A DNA stretch of 64,000 nucleotides from Mycolicibacterium madagascariense (GTDB lineage Bacteria; Actinomycetota; Actinomycetes; Mycobacteriales; Mycobacteriaceae): NCBI RefSeq assembly GCF_010729665.1, contig NZ_AP022610.1:5208001-5272000 (forward strand). The letters run 5' to 3'. Below the pieces are notes generated by a model that was given only the letters and a program-made list of their open reading frames with translations, was not told the origin of the DNA and did not search any database. This document shows positions 16,114 through 26,845 of the stretch, piece after piece. The first letter of the stretch is position 1. Each line of letters starts with the position of its first letter. Position numbers and translations under genes: made by a program.

Positions 16114-16659
16114 GTGAGTCTTCGTTTCGCCGCCCTCGGCCTCCTCGCCCAGCATCCCGGTAGTGGCTATGACCTGCTGCGGCGGTTCGAGCAGTCGATG
16201 GCCAACGTGTGGCCCGCCACCCAGAGCCAGCTCTACGGCGAGCTGAACAAGCTGGCCGCCGACGGTCTCATCGAGGTCACCGACGTCGGGCCGCGGGGGC
16301 GCAAGGAATACCAGGTCACGGCCGCGGGCCGGACCGAACTGGTGCGGTGGATGACCCACCCGGGCGACGACCCGCCCCATCGGAGCGCCTCGCTGCTGCG
16401 CGTATTCCTGCTCGGCGAGATCCCACCCGAGAAGGCCCGCCAACACCTCGTCGGGGTCGCCGCCCACGCCGAATCCGAACTCGCCCGATTAACCGAGCTG
16501 CGGGACTCGTTGACGCCGTGGGGCGACAGCGCCGCGGAGTTCTTCGGCGGTGCGGCGCTGGACTACGGACTCCGCATCGCCCAGATGGAGGGCGATTGGG
16601 CCCGATCGCTGGTCAGCGCGTTCGACGAACGCCAGACGGAGACGTCGACCGTGCAGTAA
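16114..16659 (+). CDS. PadR-family transcriptional regulator
   Basis: A 181-residue PadR regulator. GTG 16114 is chosen over GTG 16108 because the TACGCT hexamer at 16102-16107 would place a leaderless start 6 nt later at 16114. The N-terminal winged helix begins LRFAALGLLAQHPGSGYDLL and includes QLYGELNKLAADGLIEV. A C-terminal Vir_C-like helical dimerisation region follows (EKARQHLVGVAAHAESELAR). PadR proteins commonly repress their own gene, and the perfect inverted repeat at 16068-16101 is well placed for this. Confidence 0.87.
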   Translation: MSLRFAALGLLAQHPGSGYDLLRRFEQSMANVWPATQSQLYGELNKLAADGLIEVTDVGPRGRKEYQVTAAGRTELVRWMTHPGDDPPHRSASLLRVFLLGEIPPEKARQHLVGVAAHAESELARLTELRDSLTPWGDSAAEFFGGAALDYGLRIAQMEGDWARSLVSAFDERQTETSTVQ

Positions 16660-16731
16660 CACGTCGACGAACGGGCCGATCATCGACGGCTACCCACACA
16701 CTCGAACGCATCGAGTGGTTGCATCGCGATA

Positions 16732-16762
16732 GTTTCCGATATATCGTCAACGTATCGGAAAC
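16732..16762. promoter_or_regulatory. Inverted repeat upstream of second PadR gene
   Basis: GTTTCCGATA (16732-16741) and TATCGGAAAC (16753-16762) form perfect 10-bp arms with an 11-nt spacer. The left arm overlaps a further 10-bp palindrome, CGATATATCG (16737-16746). This is a typical PadR-like AT-centred operator, 37 nt upstream of the ATG. Confidence 0.6.
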
Positions 16763-16798
16763 GCACGAGGCGTTTCCCTACCCCGAGGAGACACTCAC

Positions 16799-17509
16799 AT
16801 GAACACCCCATTCACACCCCCCACCGGCCCCTTCGGCTTCGGCCCCGCGGACCGGCTGCACGAGCATCGCCGGCACGCCAGGCGCGCCTTCCGCGACGAG
16901 GTTCGCGAACACGGCGGCGGCCCGTTCGACGGCGGCTTCGGTCCCGGCTTCGGCCGAGGCTTCGGTCCCGGTTTCGGTGGTCCCGGTTTCGGTGGCCCCG
17001 GCTTCGGCGGCCCCGGTTTCGGCCGTGGCGGGCGCGGCGGCCCACGTGGCGGCGGCCGTGGCCGCGGTCGCGGTCGCCGCGGTGACGTCCGCGCCGCCAT
17101 CCTGACGCTGCTCGCCGAGCGCCCCATGCATGGCTACGAGATGATCCAGGAGATCGCCGAGCGCAGCCAGGATCTGTGGAAGCCGAGCCCCGGCTCGGTG
17201 TACCCGACCCTGCAGCTGCTCGTCGACGAAGACCTGATCGCCGGCACCGAGAGCGACGGCAGCAAGAAGCTGTTCGAGCTCACCGAGGCCGGTCGCGCCG
17301 CAGCCGAGAAGATCGAGACCGCACCCTGGGACGAGATCACCGAAGGTGCCGACCCCGCGGCCGTCAACCTGCGCACCGCCGTGGTCGCCCTGATGGGCGC
17401 CGTCCGGCAGTCGGCCTTCGCGGGCTCTGCCGAGCAGCAGCAGCGCATCGTCGACATCGTCAACAATGCCCGCCGCGAGATCTACGGCATCCTCGGCGAA
17501 TCCGAGTAA
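16799..17509 (+). CDS. PadR regulator with Gly/Phe-rich N-terminal extension
   Basis: A 236-residue protein with a GAGGAG site 8 nt before ATG 16799. Residues ~40-95 are a low-complexity region of repeated GFGGP units followed by an Arg/Gly-rich stretch. The PadR winged helix occupies about residues 95-180 (RAAILTLLAERPMHGYEMIQ; SPGSVYPTLQLL). A helical tail follows. The basic Gly-rich extension may bind DNA or RNA or drive self-association; that is inference. Similar extended PadR proteins are known in actinobacteria. The upstream inverted repeat suggests autoregulation. Confidence 0.87.
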   Translation: MNTPFTPPTGPFGFGPADRLHEHRRHARRAFRDEVREHGGGPFDGGFGPGFGRGFGPGFGGPGFGGPGFGGPGFGRGGRGGPRGGGRGRGRGRRGDVRAAILTLLAERPMHGYEMIQEIAERSQDLWKPSPGSVYPTLQLLVDEDLIAGTESDGSKKLFELTEAGRAAAEKIETAPWDEITEGADPAAVNLRTAVVALMGAVRQSAFAGSAEQQQRIVDIVNNARREIYGILGESE

Positions 17510-17517
17510 TTCGCCAG

Positions 17518-17560
17518 TTCGGCGCGGTTTCGTTCGCTCGGCGGATGAAACCGCGCCGAA
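17518..17560. terminator. Hairpin between PadR and aldo/keto reductase genes
   Basis: Perfect 13-bp arms (TTCGGCGCGGTTT at 17518-17530, complement at 17548-17560) flank a 17-nt loop. It starts 8 nt after the PadR stop and lacks a T-tract. It could be a U-less terminator or part of the reductase control region. Confidence 0.5.
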
Positions 17561-17569
17561 TCGGTGTAG

Positions 17570-18436
<867 letters not shown>

Positions 18437-18448
18437 CGGCGACGATGA

Positions 18449-18487
18449 GTGGAGTCTGCGTCGCGGTCGCCGCAACGCAGACTCCAC
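18449..18487. terminator. Hairpin between reductase and methyltransferase genes
   Basis: Perfect 13-bp arms (GTGGAGTCTGCGT at 18449-18461, complement at 18475-18487) flank a 13-nt loop, CGCGGTCGCCGCA. It begins 12 nt after the aldo/keto reductase stop with no T-tract. It belongs to the set of U-less intergenic hairpins in this window. Confidence 0.55.
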
Positions 18488-18508
18488 GAATCGCGGGGCG
18501 GAGCCACG

Positions 18509-19207
18509 ATGGGTGAGAGGTCCATCGACCGCCTGCCCCGGGGCGGTCCGCGGGCGTCGTGTCTGGACCGGTTGCTCGAGACCGACCGGCAGGAGTACGT
18601 CGACCGCGACTACGGCAGGTGGTTCGGCGACCACCAGCGGTTCGCGTACCTGGTGCTCGACGAGATCGCCGACGTTCCCGATCCGCACGTCCTGCACCTG
18701 GGGGCAGGCCGCGGCGAGCTATCGTCCGCGTTGCTGGAGATGCACCCGACGGCGCACGTCACCGTCGCCGACGGTGACGCGGAATCGGTGGCGGCCATGG
18801 CCGCGGGCCCGCTCGGCAGCGATCCGCGCGTGACCGTCCGCACCATGGACGCCACCGACGTCGACGCCGCCGACGGCACGTTCGACCTCGCGGTGTTGGC
18901 GCTGGCTCTGCATCGTCTGCCGCCCGCGCTGGCCGCACGCGTCATCGCGGAGGGCACGCGGGTCGCCGACCGGCTCGTCCTCATCGACCTGCCGCGCCCA
19001 CCCGCTCCGCTGCACCTACTGCGGCTCGCGACCATGGCCCCATTCGTGCCGTTCCTCCCGGTCGTCCACGACGGACTGGTCAGTTCCCTGCGGACCTACA
19101 GCCCGTCGGCGCTGCGGGCACTGGCCGCCTATGCCGACCCGGCCATCGAGATCGACGTGCGCGTCGGTCTGCTCGGTCCGCAGGTGGCGGTGGCGTCGCG
19201 TCCGTAG
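18509..19207 (+). CDS. Class I SAM-dependent methyltransferase-like protein
   Basis: A 232-residue protein; ATG 18509 is used because the preceding in-frame start lies inside the hairpin. The Rossmann core shows motif I as VLHLGAGRGELSSALLEMHP, an acidic loop (VTVADGD) and FDLAVLALALHRLP. The later part, with two hydrophobic segments (LRLATMAPFVPFLPVV), is less typical. The substrate is unknown. The first neighbour downstream is a GCS2-family ligase, then a second methyltransferase, forming a plus-strand trio ahead of the ergothioneine operon. Confidence 0.72.
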   Translation: MGERSIDRLPRGGPRASCLDRLLETDRQEYVDRDYGRWFGDHQRFAYLVLDEIADVPDPHVLHLGAGRGELSSALLEMHPTAHVTVADGDAESVAAMAAGPLGSDPRVTVRTMDATDVDAADGTFDLAVLALALHRLPPALAARVIAEGTRVADRLVLIDLPRPPAPLHLLRLATMAPFVPFLPVVHDGLVSSLRTYSPSALRALAAYADPAIEIDVRVGLLGPQVAVASRP

Positions 19208-19229
19208 GCTCATCCCGTGGGTGCCACTA

Positions 19230-20708
19230 ATGGGTGACGACGTCACGCAGACCGAATTCAGCCGCGAACACCGGCTGCTGTATCGGCGCAAGGTCCAGCT
19301 CAGCCTCGACGTCTTCGAGACGATGCTCGCCCAGGCGAGTTTCGAGTTCGACCGTCCGCTGACGGGCATGGAGATCGAGTGCAACCTCGTCGACGGCGAC
19401 TACCAGCCGGCGATGAACAACCGGGAGGTGCTCGCGTCGATCGCCGATCCGGCGTTTCAGACCGAATTGGGCGCCTACAACATCGAATTCAACGTTCCAC
19501 CCCGGCCGCTCGGCGGGCGGGCGGGCCTCGAGCTCGAGCGCGACGTCCGCGCCAGCCTGAACGCCGCGGAGGCCAAGGCCAACTCCAGCGGCGCGCACAT
19601 CGTGATGATCGGCATCCTGCCCACGCTGATGCCCGAGCACCTGTCGGACAACTGGATGAGCGAGTCGACGCGCTACCAGGCCCTCAACGACTCGATCTTC
19701 ACCGCCCGCGGCGAGGACATCATGATCGACATCGCCGGCCCCGAACGGCTGACGCTGCAGTCCGCGTCGATCGCACCCGAATCCGCTTGCACCAGTATGC
19801 AATTGCATCTGCAGGTCTCGCCTGCGGAGTTCGCCCAGAACTGGAATGCGGCGCAGGTGCTCGCCGGTCCGCAGCTGTCGTTGGCCGCCAACTCGCCGTT
19901 CTTCTTCGGTCACCACCTGTGGGCCGAGACCCGCATCGAGCTGTTCGCGCAGGCGACCGACACCCGGCCCGAGGAACTCAAGACGCAGGGCGTGCGGCCG
20001 CGAGTGTGGTTCGGAGAGCGATGGATAACGTCGATCTTCGATCTGTTCGAGGAGAACGTCAGATATTTCCCGTCGTTGCTGCCCGAGGTGTCCGACGAGG
20101 ATCCCGTCGCCGAGCTGGCGGCCGGCCGCGCACCCGCGCTGTCGGAGCTGCGACTGCACAACGGCACGATCTACCGGTGGAACCGTCCCGTCTACGACGT
20201 CGTGGACGGCCGCCCGCACCTGCGGGTCGAGAACCGCGTGCTGCCCGCGGGCCCGACGGTGATCGACATGCTGGCCAATTCCGCGTTCTACTACGGCGCC
20301 CTGCGCGCGCTCTCGGAGGACGACCGCCCCATCTGGACGCAGCTGAGTTTCGCTGCGGCACAACGCAATTTCCTCTCCGCGGCGCGCGACGGCATGGCTG
20401 CCCGGCTGTACTGGCCGGGCTTCGGCGAGGTCACCCCCGACGAGTTGGTCCTGCGCGAGCTGTTGCCCCTGGCCCACGAGGGACTCCGGCGCTGGGGTGT
20501 GCCCGCCGAGGTGCGCGACCGCTACCTCGGCGTGATCGAGGGCCGCGCGAAGACGGGCCGCAACGGTGCGGCGTGGCAGGTGCGGACGGTGCAGGGCCTG
20601 CAGCAGCGCGGCCTCGCGCGACCGCAGGCCCTCGCCGAGATGGTGCGCCTCTACTGCGAGCGCATGCACGCCAACGAGCCGGTCCACACCTGGGACGGCC
20701 CGGCGTAG
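19230..20708 (+). CDS. GCS2-family carboxylate-amine (glutamate-cysteine-like) ligase
   Basis: A 492-residue protein with the glutamate-cysteine-ligase family-2 fold. The N-terminal metal/glutamate motif is TGMEIECNLVDGDYQP (Glu48, Glu50), and TSMQLHLQVSPAEF and AANSPFFFGHHLW match the family core. It is distinct from and longer than EgtA in the same window. The product is a gamma-glutamyl or similar amide of unknown identity. ATG 19230 is assumed; GTG 19221 is an in-frame alternative. A TAGGCT -10 (19205-19210) is followed by a 6-codon leaderless frame (19217-19237) whose stop overlaps this start, which could couple translation. Confidence 0.83.
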   Translation: MGDDVTQTEFSREHRLLYRRKVQLSLDVFETMLAQASFEFDRPLTGMEIECNLVDGDYQPAMNNREVLASIADPAFQTELGAYNIEFNVPPRPLGGRAGLELERDVRASLNAAEAKANSSGAHIVMIGILPTLMPEHLSDNWMSESTRYQALNDSIFTARGEDIMIDIAGPERLTLQSASIAPESACTSMQLHLQVSPAEFAQNWNAAQVLAGPQLSLAANSPFFFGHHLWAETRIELFAQATDTRPEELKTQGVRPRVWFGERWITSIFDLFEENVRYFPSLLPEVSDEDPVAELAAGRAPALSELRLHNGTIYRWNRPVYDVVDGRPHLRVENRVLPAGPTVIDMLANSAFYYGALRALSEDDRPIWTQLSFAAAQRNFLSAARDGMAARLYWPGFGEVTPDELVLRELLPLAHEGLRRWGVPAEVRDRYLGVIEGRAKTGRNGAAWQVRTVQGLQQRGLARPQALAEMVRLYCERMHANEPVHTWDGPA

Positions 20709-20717
20709 CGTGGCGGC

Positions 20718-21404
20718 ATGAGTGATTCGACCTCCAACGCCATCGACTGGGAGGACGCCTACCGCGAGGACGGCGACTTCGACGGCGCACCACCGTGGAA
20801 CATCGGTGAGCCCCAGCCCGAGTTGGCTGCCCTCATCGCCGCGGGCGAGGTGCACGGCACGGTGCTCGACGCCGGCTGCGGGCACGCCGAGCTGTCACTG
20901 GCGCTGGCCGCCAGGGGCCACACCGTGGTCGGCATCGAACTGACGGCTGCCGCCGTCGCCGCCGCCACCAGGGCCGCGCAGGACCGCGGGCTGTCGAACG
21001 CGACGTTCGTGCAGGACGACATCACGTCGTTCACCGGGTTCGACGGCCGCTTCGACACGATCATCGACTCGACGCTGTTCCATTCGCTGCCCGTCGAGGG
21101 CCGCGACGGGTATCAGCAGTCGGTGCATCGCGCCGCCGCACCCGGCGCGCGGTACTACATCCTGGTGTTCGCCAAGGGCGCGTTCCCCGCCGAGGCCCAG
21201 CACACGCCGAACGAGGTCGACGAGGCCGAACTGCGCGCCGCGGTCGGCAAGTACTGGGAGATCGACGAGGTCCGGCCGGCGTTCATCCACGCCAACATGC
21301 CCGAGGGTCCCGACGCGCCGATGCAGCTGCCACCCCACGATCACGACGATCAGGGCCGCATGAAGATGCCCGCGTTCCTGCTGACGGCGCACCGGGCGGA
21401 CTGA
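20718..21404 (+). CDS. Class I SAM-dependent methyltransferase
   Basis: A 228-residue methyltransferase starting 9 nt after the ligase stop. Motif I is VLDAGCGHAELSLALAARGH, followed by VVGIELTAAAV and FDTIIDSTLFHSLP. The N-terminal DWEDAYREDGDFDGAPPWNI pattern is seen in small-molecule (thiol/thiopurine-like) methyltransferases. A likely partner of the preceding ligase. It is convergent with egtE, 1 nt between stop codons. Confidence 0.85.
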   Translation: MSDSTSNAIDWEDAYREDGDFDGAPPWNIGEPQPELAALIAAGEVHGTVLDAGCGHAELSLALAARGHTVVGIELTAAAVAAATRAAQDRGLSNATFVQDDITSFTGFDGRFDTIIDSTLFHSLPVEGRDGYQQSVHRAAAPGARYYILVFAKGAFPAEAQHTPNEVDEAELRAAVGKYWEIDEVRPAFIHANMPEGPDAPMQLPPHDHDDQGRMKMPAFLLTAHRAD

Positions 21405-21405
21405 C

Positions 21406-22494
21406 TCACCCGACCGGATGGGCGCGCAGGGCGGCGACCAGCGCGTCGAGCTCCTCGCCCGTCACGTCGACGTGGGGCGAGACCCGTAGCGCGGGCCGCG
21501 TCATCTCCCACGGTGCGCGTTCGACGCCCGCGCACGTCGTGACCATGCGGTGCTCGGCGATCAACCAGCTGCGCAGGGCAACGGGATCGACGCCCTCGGG
21601 CGGCACGACCGTCGTGATGGCACTCGGCTCGTCGACGGCTTCGACGACCCGCCACCCGGGCAGCTCCGCGAGCGTGGCGCGCGTCAGCGCCCCGACCTCG
21701 GCGAGCCGGGCCCTGATCCGCTCCGGTCCGGCGGCGACGTGCAGTCCGATCGCCACCGAGAAGCCTACGCGCGCAGCGACATTCGCCTCGATGTGAGCGA
21801 GTTCGGCGAGCGTCTCGTCGCTCACCAGGCCCCGACGCGCGGCCAGCACGCCCACCCCGCGCGGGCCCGCCGCCCACTTGCGCGACGAGGAGTACACCGC
21901 GTCGGCCCCGAGGTGCGCGCAGTCGACGTGGGCGAACGCCTGGGCGGCGTCCACGATCACCGGGATGCCGAGGGGGCGGCACACGTCGGCCAGTGCTGCC
22001 ACCGGCTGGACGATGCCGCGGTGACTGCCGAGCAGCACGAGGTGGACCAGCCCGGGTGGGTCGGCCGCCAGCGTCGCGGCCGCGGCGTCGACGTCGAGCC
22101 GACCGTCCGCATCGACCGGGAGTACCGCGACCTGAAAGCCGTGCCGGGCCATCACCTTCAGATTCGGCCCGTATTCACCGAGCAGGCACGCCACGGTCCT
22201 GGCACCCTGCCACCCGGCGAGCAGTAGGTCCAAGCCGTGGCTGGAGCCCGTGGTGAATGCGACGTCGTCGGCGTCGAAACCGGTGAGTGCGGCGACGGCG
22301 CACCGACCCGCCGCGAGCACGGGCTCGGCGGCCTCGGCGGCGACGTACCCGCCGACCTCCGCCTCGTGTCTGGCGTGCGCGGCGGCGGCGTCGATCGCGG
22401 CATGGGACTGTCGCGAGCACGCCGCACTGTCGAGGTGCACGCCGGCCATCGCCGGTCTGGCGTTGCGCCAGGAGGATTCGAGGTCGGCGGTCAC
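21406..22494 (-). CDS. egtE: Ergothioneine biosynthesis PLP-dependent C-S lyase EgtE
   Basis: A 362-residue fold-type I PLP enzyme of the aminotransferase class V/cysteine-desulfurase family. The PLP lysine is Lys206 ([12 protein letters not shown]), with the cofactor Asp in [13 protein letters not shown]. EgtE cleaves hercynylcysteine sulfoxide to ergothioneine. The start is GTG 22494, overlapping the egtD stop by 4 nt (GTGA). It is the last gene of egtABCDE. Confidence 0.93.
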   Translation of the reverse strand: MTADLESSWRNARPAMAGVHLDSAACSRQSHAAIDAAAAHARHEAEVGGYVAAEAAEPVLAAGRCAVAALTGFDADDVAFTTGSSHGLDLLLAGWQGARTVACLLGEYGPNLKVMARHGFQVAVLPVDADGRLDVDAAAATLAADPPGLVHLVLLGSHRGIVQPVAALADVCRPLGIPVIVDAAQAFAHVDCAHLGADAVYSSSRKWAAGPRGVGVLAARRGLVSDETLAELAHIEANVAARVGFSVAIGLHVAAGPERIRARLAEVGALTRATLAELPGWRVVEAVDEPSAITTVVPPEGVDPVALRSWLIAEHRMVTTCAGVERAPWEMTRPALRVSPHVDVTGEELDALVAALRAHPVG

Positions 22495-23456
22495 TTGACC
22501 GCGAGCGACAGTCCGAAGTCGCCGGCGTCGTCGGTCCACCAGTGCGTGCGGTTCAGCCCCACCGCCGCCAGTTCGGCCGCGATGCCCTCGGGCCGGAACT
22601 TGCACGACACCTCGGTGAGCATCTCCTCACCGGCGGCGTATTCGACGTCCAACTCCAAGCCCGAGATGTGCACGCGCTGCAGTGTATTGGCGCGCAGCCA
22701 CATCTCGATGCGTTCCTCGTCGGCGTTCCACTTGCACACGTGCTCGAACGCGTCGAGGTCGAAGTCGGCGCCGAGCTCCCGATTGACCACCGTCAGGACG
22801 TTCTTGTTGAACCGCGCGGTGACGCCCGCGGCGTCGTCGTAGGCACGCTTGAGCCGGTCGACGTCCTTGACGAGATCGGTGCCCAGCAGCAGGGTGTCAC
22901 CGGGCTGCAGGCTGTCCGCCAGCGCGCTAAGGAAGGTCGCCCGTGGGCCGGACGTCAGGTTGCCGATCGTCGACCCGAGGAAGACCACCAACCGACGGCC
23001 CTGCAGCGGAATCTTGCCGAGATGCTCCTCGAAGTCGCCGCAGACGGCCTCGATCTCGACGTCCGGGTACTCCTGGGAGATCGCCGCACCTGCCGACTGG
23101 AGTATGGACGCGTCCACGTCGAAGGGAATGAAGCGGCGCAGCGAGTCGGCCCGGTGCAGGGCGTCCAACAGCAGCCGCGTCTTCTCCGACGTGCCGCTGC
23201 CGAGCTCGACCAGGGTGTCGGCGCCCGACGCGGCAGCGACGTCGACGGCGTGCGTCCGGAGGATCTGCGCTTCGGCCCGGGTCGGGTAGTACTCGGGGAG
23301 CCGGGTGATCTGATCGAACAGGTCACTGCCCACCGAATCGTAGAACCACTTGGGCGGCAACGACTTCGGGGTACCGGCGAGTCCTTCGCGCACGTCGCGC
23401 CGCAGCGCCGTGGCGGCGGAGTCGGCGGCCAGGTAGTTGGCGATCGAGATGGTCAT
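22491..23456 (-). CDS. egtD: L-histidine N-alpha-methyltransferase EgtD
   Basis: A 321-residue SAM-dependent enzyme that trimethylates histidine to hercynine, the first step of ergothioneine synthesis. Length equals M. smegmatis EgtD. The SAM motif [10 protein letters not shown] is at residues 84-93. Substrate-binding residues known from M. smegmatis are all present at the same numbers: Tyr56, Asn166, Tyr206, Glu282 and Ser284. The start ATG 23456 overlaps the egtC stop by 4 nt. Confidence 0.97.
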   Translation of the reverse strand: MTISIANYLAADSAATALRRDVREGLAGTPKSLPPKWFYDSVGSDLFDQITRLPEYYPTRAEAQILRTHAVDVAAASGADTLVELGSGTSEKTRLLLDALHRADSLRRFIPFDVDASILQSAGAAISQEYPDVEIEAVCGDFEEHLGKIPLQGRRLVVFLGSTIGNLTSGPRATFLSALADSLQPGDTLLLGTDLVKDVDRLKRAYDDAAGVTARFNKNVLTVVNRELGADFDLDAFEHVCKWNADEERIEMWLRANTLQRVHISGLELDVEYAAGEEMLTEVSCKFRPEGIAAELAAVGLNRTHWWTDDAGDFGLSLAVK

Positions 23457-24145
23457 GCAGATCCTTTCAGGGGAATCATCTTCACGCACGAGTCGGTGAC
23501 GTCGACCAGATGGCGGTCGGGCACGTCCTCCCAGCGGGGGTCGTCGTCATAGGGTTCGCTGGCGACCACGACGCCGTCATCGGTCCGCAGCACCGACAGG
23601 GTGTCGCCCCACGTCGTGGCGAGCACGCGAGAACCGTTGGCGGCCAAGATGTTCAGCCGCGCACCGGGATCGGCTGCGCCCACCTCGGCGACGGTGTCAC
23701 CGAGCGCGTCGAGGCCACGGTGAAAGATCAGCGCGGCGAGCACCGCGCTGTCGACGACCGACTCGGCCGTCGAGGACGCCGGCAGCACCGACCGGTCCAC
23801 CAGACCGTTGTGCGACAGCAGCCACCGTCCGTCGGTGAACGGCGCGGATGCGGACGGTTCGACCGGCATCCCGACGCTGGCCGACCGCACCGCCGCGACG
23901 ACGCACGTGCTGCGGATCGCGGGCGCCACCGAGGCGAACGACGCGTCCCCCCACAGCGGTGCCGCACTGCGCCAGCGTCGCGGGGTGTCCCCGTCGAAGA
24001 AACCCGCGCCCCAGCCGTCGGCGTTCACCAACCCGTGCTTCTGCCTGCGCGGCGCATACGACTGCACGACGAGGCCGTGTGCCGGCTCCAGCATCAGCGC
24101 GGACAACGAGACCGGGTTGCCCAGCCAGCCCAGGTGACGGCACAT
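23453..24145 (-). CDS. egtC: Gamma-glutamyl hercynylcysteine sulfoxide amidohydrolase EgtC
   Basis: A 230-residue class II glutamine amidotransferase-type N-terminal nucleophile hydrolase. Cys2 (MCRHLGWLG) is the nucleophile after Met removal. [11 protein letters not shown] and the earlier [10 protein letters not shown] match the fold. EgtC removes glutamate from gamma-glutamyl hercynylcysteine sulfoxide. It starts 3 nt after egtB ends. Confidence 0.95.
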   Translation of the reverse strand: MCRHLGWLGNPVSLSALMLEPAHGLVVQSYAPRRQKHGLVNADGWGAGFFDGDTPRRWRSAAPLWGDASFASVAPAIRSTCVVAAVRSASVGMPVEPSASAPFTDGRWLLSHNGLVDRSVLPASSTAESVVDSAVLAALIFHRGLDALGDTVAEVGAADPGARLNILAANGSRVLATTWGDTLSVLRTDDGVVVASEPYDDDPRWEDVPDRHLVDVTDSCVKMIPLKGSA

Positions 24146-24148
24146 GCC

Positions 24149-25441
24149 CTAGGCGTCCCACGCAAGCCGAAGCCCGGAGAAGATCTGCCGCCGGATGGGA
24201 TGGTCCCAGTTGCGGAAGCTGGGGCGCAGGATGCTCGGAGCCACCGACCACGCCCCGCCGCGCAGGATCTTGTAGTCACCGTCGAAGAACGGTTGGGAAT
24301 ACTGCTCGTAGAGCATCGGGGTGAACCCTGGCCATGGCCGCAGTGGTGAGGACGTCCATTCCCACACGTCGCCGAGAAGCTGCTCGACCCCATAGGCCGA
24401 GGCTCCCGCCGGGTAGGCGCCCACCGGCGCGGGCCGCAGCGCCTCGCCGCCCAGGTTGGCCAGCGCCGCAGTGGGCTCCGAAGCGCCCCAGGGGAATCGG
24501 CGTCGCGAACCCGTCGCGGGGTCCCATGCGCAGGCCTTCTCCCACTCCATCTCCGTGGGCAGCCGCGCACCCGCCCACGCGGCGTAGGCCTCGGCCTCGA
24601 AGTACGTGACGTGCTGGACCGGCTCGTCGGCGGGGATGTCCTCGACGTGCCCGAAGCGCGTCCTGGTGTCCGCGCGGGCGCTCCAGAACTTCGGCGCGAC
24701 CAGGTCGGCCTGCTGCCGGTGCTCCCAACCGCGCGCCGACCACCAGCGCGGTTCGCGGTAGCCACCGTCGGCGATGAACTCACGCCACTCCCCGTTGGTG
24801 ACCGGCACGCGTCCGATCCGGAACGACGCCACGTCGACCACGTGGGCGTCGCGCTCGTTGTCCAGGGACATCGGCTCTTCGGCCGCCGTCACGCCGAGCA
24901 CGAACGGACCGCCGGGCACCAGAACGGAGGTGCCCGCCACGCCCGCCCGGCCGGGGGGCAGTGGCGTGCCCGTTCCGAGGATCGGTGGGCCCGAGCGCAG
25001 GCTCAGCGCCTGCAGCATCGTCTCGTCGTGCTGGTTCTCGTGGCTGACCACCAACCCGAAGACGAAGGCCGGGTCGACGCCGGTGCCGTCCTCTTCGGGC
25101 AGAACATCAAGGGCGTCAAGGGATTTGGCGCGCACGGTGTCGCAGAACGCGCGTGCGTCGCCGGGCGGCAGCAGCGGCAGGGCGGCGCGGCTGGCGCGCG
25201 AGTGCTCGAACGCGTCGTACAGCCGCTCGACGTCGGTCGACAGCAAGCCCGGCCTGCGAGGATCGTTGCCGCGCAGCAGCCACATCTCCTCCTGCCACCC
25301 GATGTGGGCGAGGTCCCACACCAGCGGGCTCATCAGCGGGTCGTACTGGCGCAGCAGTTCGGCGTCATCGATCTCGACCAGCCGCATAGTGCGGTCACGC
25401 GCGAGGGTCAGATCCCTGGCCAGCGCCTCCCGTGTGCTCAC
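24149..25441 (-). CDS. egtB: Ergothioneine sulfoxide synthase EgtB
   Basis: A 430-residue non-haem iron enzyme that joins gamma-glutamylcysteine and hercynine with O2. The N-terminal DinB-like domain carries the 3-His iron site: His46 ([10 protein letters not shown]), His134 and His138 (SHENQHDE). The C-terminal two-thirds is the formylglycine-generating-enzyme-like domain ([39 protein letters not shown]). The start is GTG 25441, overlapping the egtA stop as GTGA; the frame is open further upstream but inside egtA. Confidence 0.96.
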   Translation of the reverse strand: MSTREALARDLTLARDRTMRLVEIDDAELLRQYDPLMSPLVWDLAHIGWQEEMWLLRGNDPRRPGLLSTDVERLYDAFEHSRASRAALPLLPPGDARAFCDTVRAKSLDALDVLPEEDGTGVDPAFVFGLVVSHENQHDETMLQALSLRSGPPILGTGTPLPPGRAGVAGTSVLVPGGPFVLGVTAAEEPMSLDNERDAHVVDVASFRIGRVPVTNGEWREFIADGGYREPRWWSARGWEHRQQADLVAPKFWSARADTRTRFGHVEDIPADEPVQHVTYFEAEAYAAWAGARLPTEMEWEKACAWDPATGSRRRFPWGASEPTAALANLGGEALRPAPVGAYPAGASAYGVEQLLGDVWEWTSSPLRPWPGFTPMLYEQYSQPFFDGDYKILRGGAWSVAPSILRPSFRNWDHPIRRQIFSGLRLAWDA

Positions 25442-26721
25442 GCCGCGCCCTCCGCCGCCAACCGCCGGACCGCGGGCTCGACGCCGACGCCCACGACCAC
25501 GTCGGTGAAGTCGTCGGCCGAACTCCTGCCCCGCTGCACCTGAGTCAGCAACTGCTGCATGGATTCGGATATTTCCGCGGGCGCACGCTCGGCCGCGGCT
25601 TGCACGCACGTGACGGCGGCCGCGCGCAGGCGCTCGTCGTCCAGTCCGGTCCGCGCGGCGAGGTCCCACTCCGTCGCCACCGGCGCGGTGGCCGCGGCGG
25701 CCACCTCCGCGGCCTCGGGGTCGTCGAGCAGCGTCGCGAGCGTGAAGACCACGGCGGGCCACACGTGGTCGGGCGTGCTGTCGAGGTAGCGGATCTCGAG
25801 GAAGCCGCGCGGCCGCACCGGCGGGAACAGCGTCGTCAGGTGGTAGTCCAGGTCGGCCCGCGTGGGTCGGCGACCGCCGAGCAGCTCGCGCCCGTCGGCC
25901 CAGTCGGCGAAGGGGACCACCTCGGTCATCGGCACCGTGACCTCACCCTGGACCAGCATGACCGGCGCCTTCAGCGCGTACTGGGCCCAGTCGTCGCCAG
26001 GGTCGTCACCGCGGGCACCGAGCACGGGGCCGCACCGCGCGGAGTCCAGGCGGCTCCACACCCGCTGACGGGTGCTGCGCCAGCCGGAGAACTCGGCGCC
26101 GAGCAACGGAGAGTTGGCCGAGATGGCGACCATGGTCGGCCCGAGGGCGTGCGCGAGCCGCACCCGGTCCGCCCACCCCTCCTGCGGGCCGGCGTCCAGG
26201 TTGACCTGCACCGACGCCGTGGACGTCATCATCGCCGCGCCGGCGTCCGACGTGCCACTCGCGGTGAAGAACTGCTCCATGGCCTGGTAGCGGTCGCCGG
26301 GGTTGACCCGCCTCGGCGGCCGCAGCGGGTCGGCACCGAGGAGTACCAGCCCGAGGCCGTGGGCGGCGAAGGCTTCGCGGAGTACGGCGCGATCGGTCTG
26401 CATCGCGGCGATGGCGGCCGCGGCCGAATCGGCGGGCGGGCCTGACAGCTCGACGGCGCCTCCTGGCTCGATCGTGATCGCACTGCCGCCCGGCAGCGCA
26501 GGCACCTGGGCGACGACGTCGGTGATGCGATCCCAGGACGGCCGTTTCATCGGGTCGTCCAGGTCGAAGCAGTGCGCCTCGATCTCGAGTCCGACCTGCC
26601 CTATCGGTCCGTCCCGCAGGCATTCGCCGGCGATGTGCCGTGCGGCGTCGGAGGCGCTGTCGAGCAGGGCGCCCGGCGACTCATCGCCACGGGTGCCGCA
26701 CAGGTCCGCGGTGGTGGTCAT
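25438..26721 (-). CDS. egtA: Glutamate-cysteine ligase EgtA
   Basis: A 427-residue GCS2-type ligase that makes gamma-glutamylcysteine for ergothioneine. [16 protein letters not shown] near residue 41 holds the metal/substrate acidic residues. [13 protein letters not shown] and [17 protein letters not shown] fit the family. It heads egtABCDE; every junction in the operon overlaps by 4 nt except egtB-egtC (3-nt gap). An AAGGGGA site precedes ATG 26721. The 124 bp upstream, between it and the next minus-strand gene, must carry the operon promoter, but I could not identify its hexamers with confidence. Confidence 0.95.
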   Translation of the reverse strand: MTTTADLCGTRGDESPGALLDSASDAARHIAGECLRDGPIGQVGLEIEAHCFDLDDPMKRPSWDRITDVVAQVPALPGGSAITIEPGGAVELSGPPADSAAAAIAAMQTDRAVLREAFAAHGLGLVLLGADPLRPPRRVNPGDRYQAMEQFFTASGTSDAGAAMMTSTASVQVNLDAGPQEGWADRVRLAHALGPTMVAISANSPLLGAEFSGWRSTRQRVWSRLDSARCGPVLGARGDDPGDDWAQYALKAPVMLVQGEVTVPMTEVVPFADWADGRELLGGRRPTRADLDYHLTTLFPPVRPRGFLEIRYLDSTPDHVWPAVVFTLATLLDDPEAAEVAAAATAPVATEWDLAARTGLDDERLRAAAVTCVQAAAERAPAEISESMQQLLTQVQRGRSSADDFTDVVVGVGVEPAVRRLAAEGAA

Positions 26722-26845
26722 GCCAACGATCCCCTTCTCCCGGCCCGCTCGACGGGTGGGGCCTTCTCCATCTTCCAGAGCGGACCGACAAAGTCGTGCG
26801 GATTCGCGCCGAAGAACGCCCTCGGGAACGCAATCGTGCGCCCGG

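Noticed and set aside
14452..16467. 671-codon minus-strand frame
   Set aside because: Antisense to the NCS1 permease and PadR genes; Asp/Gln/His-rich shadow.
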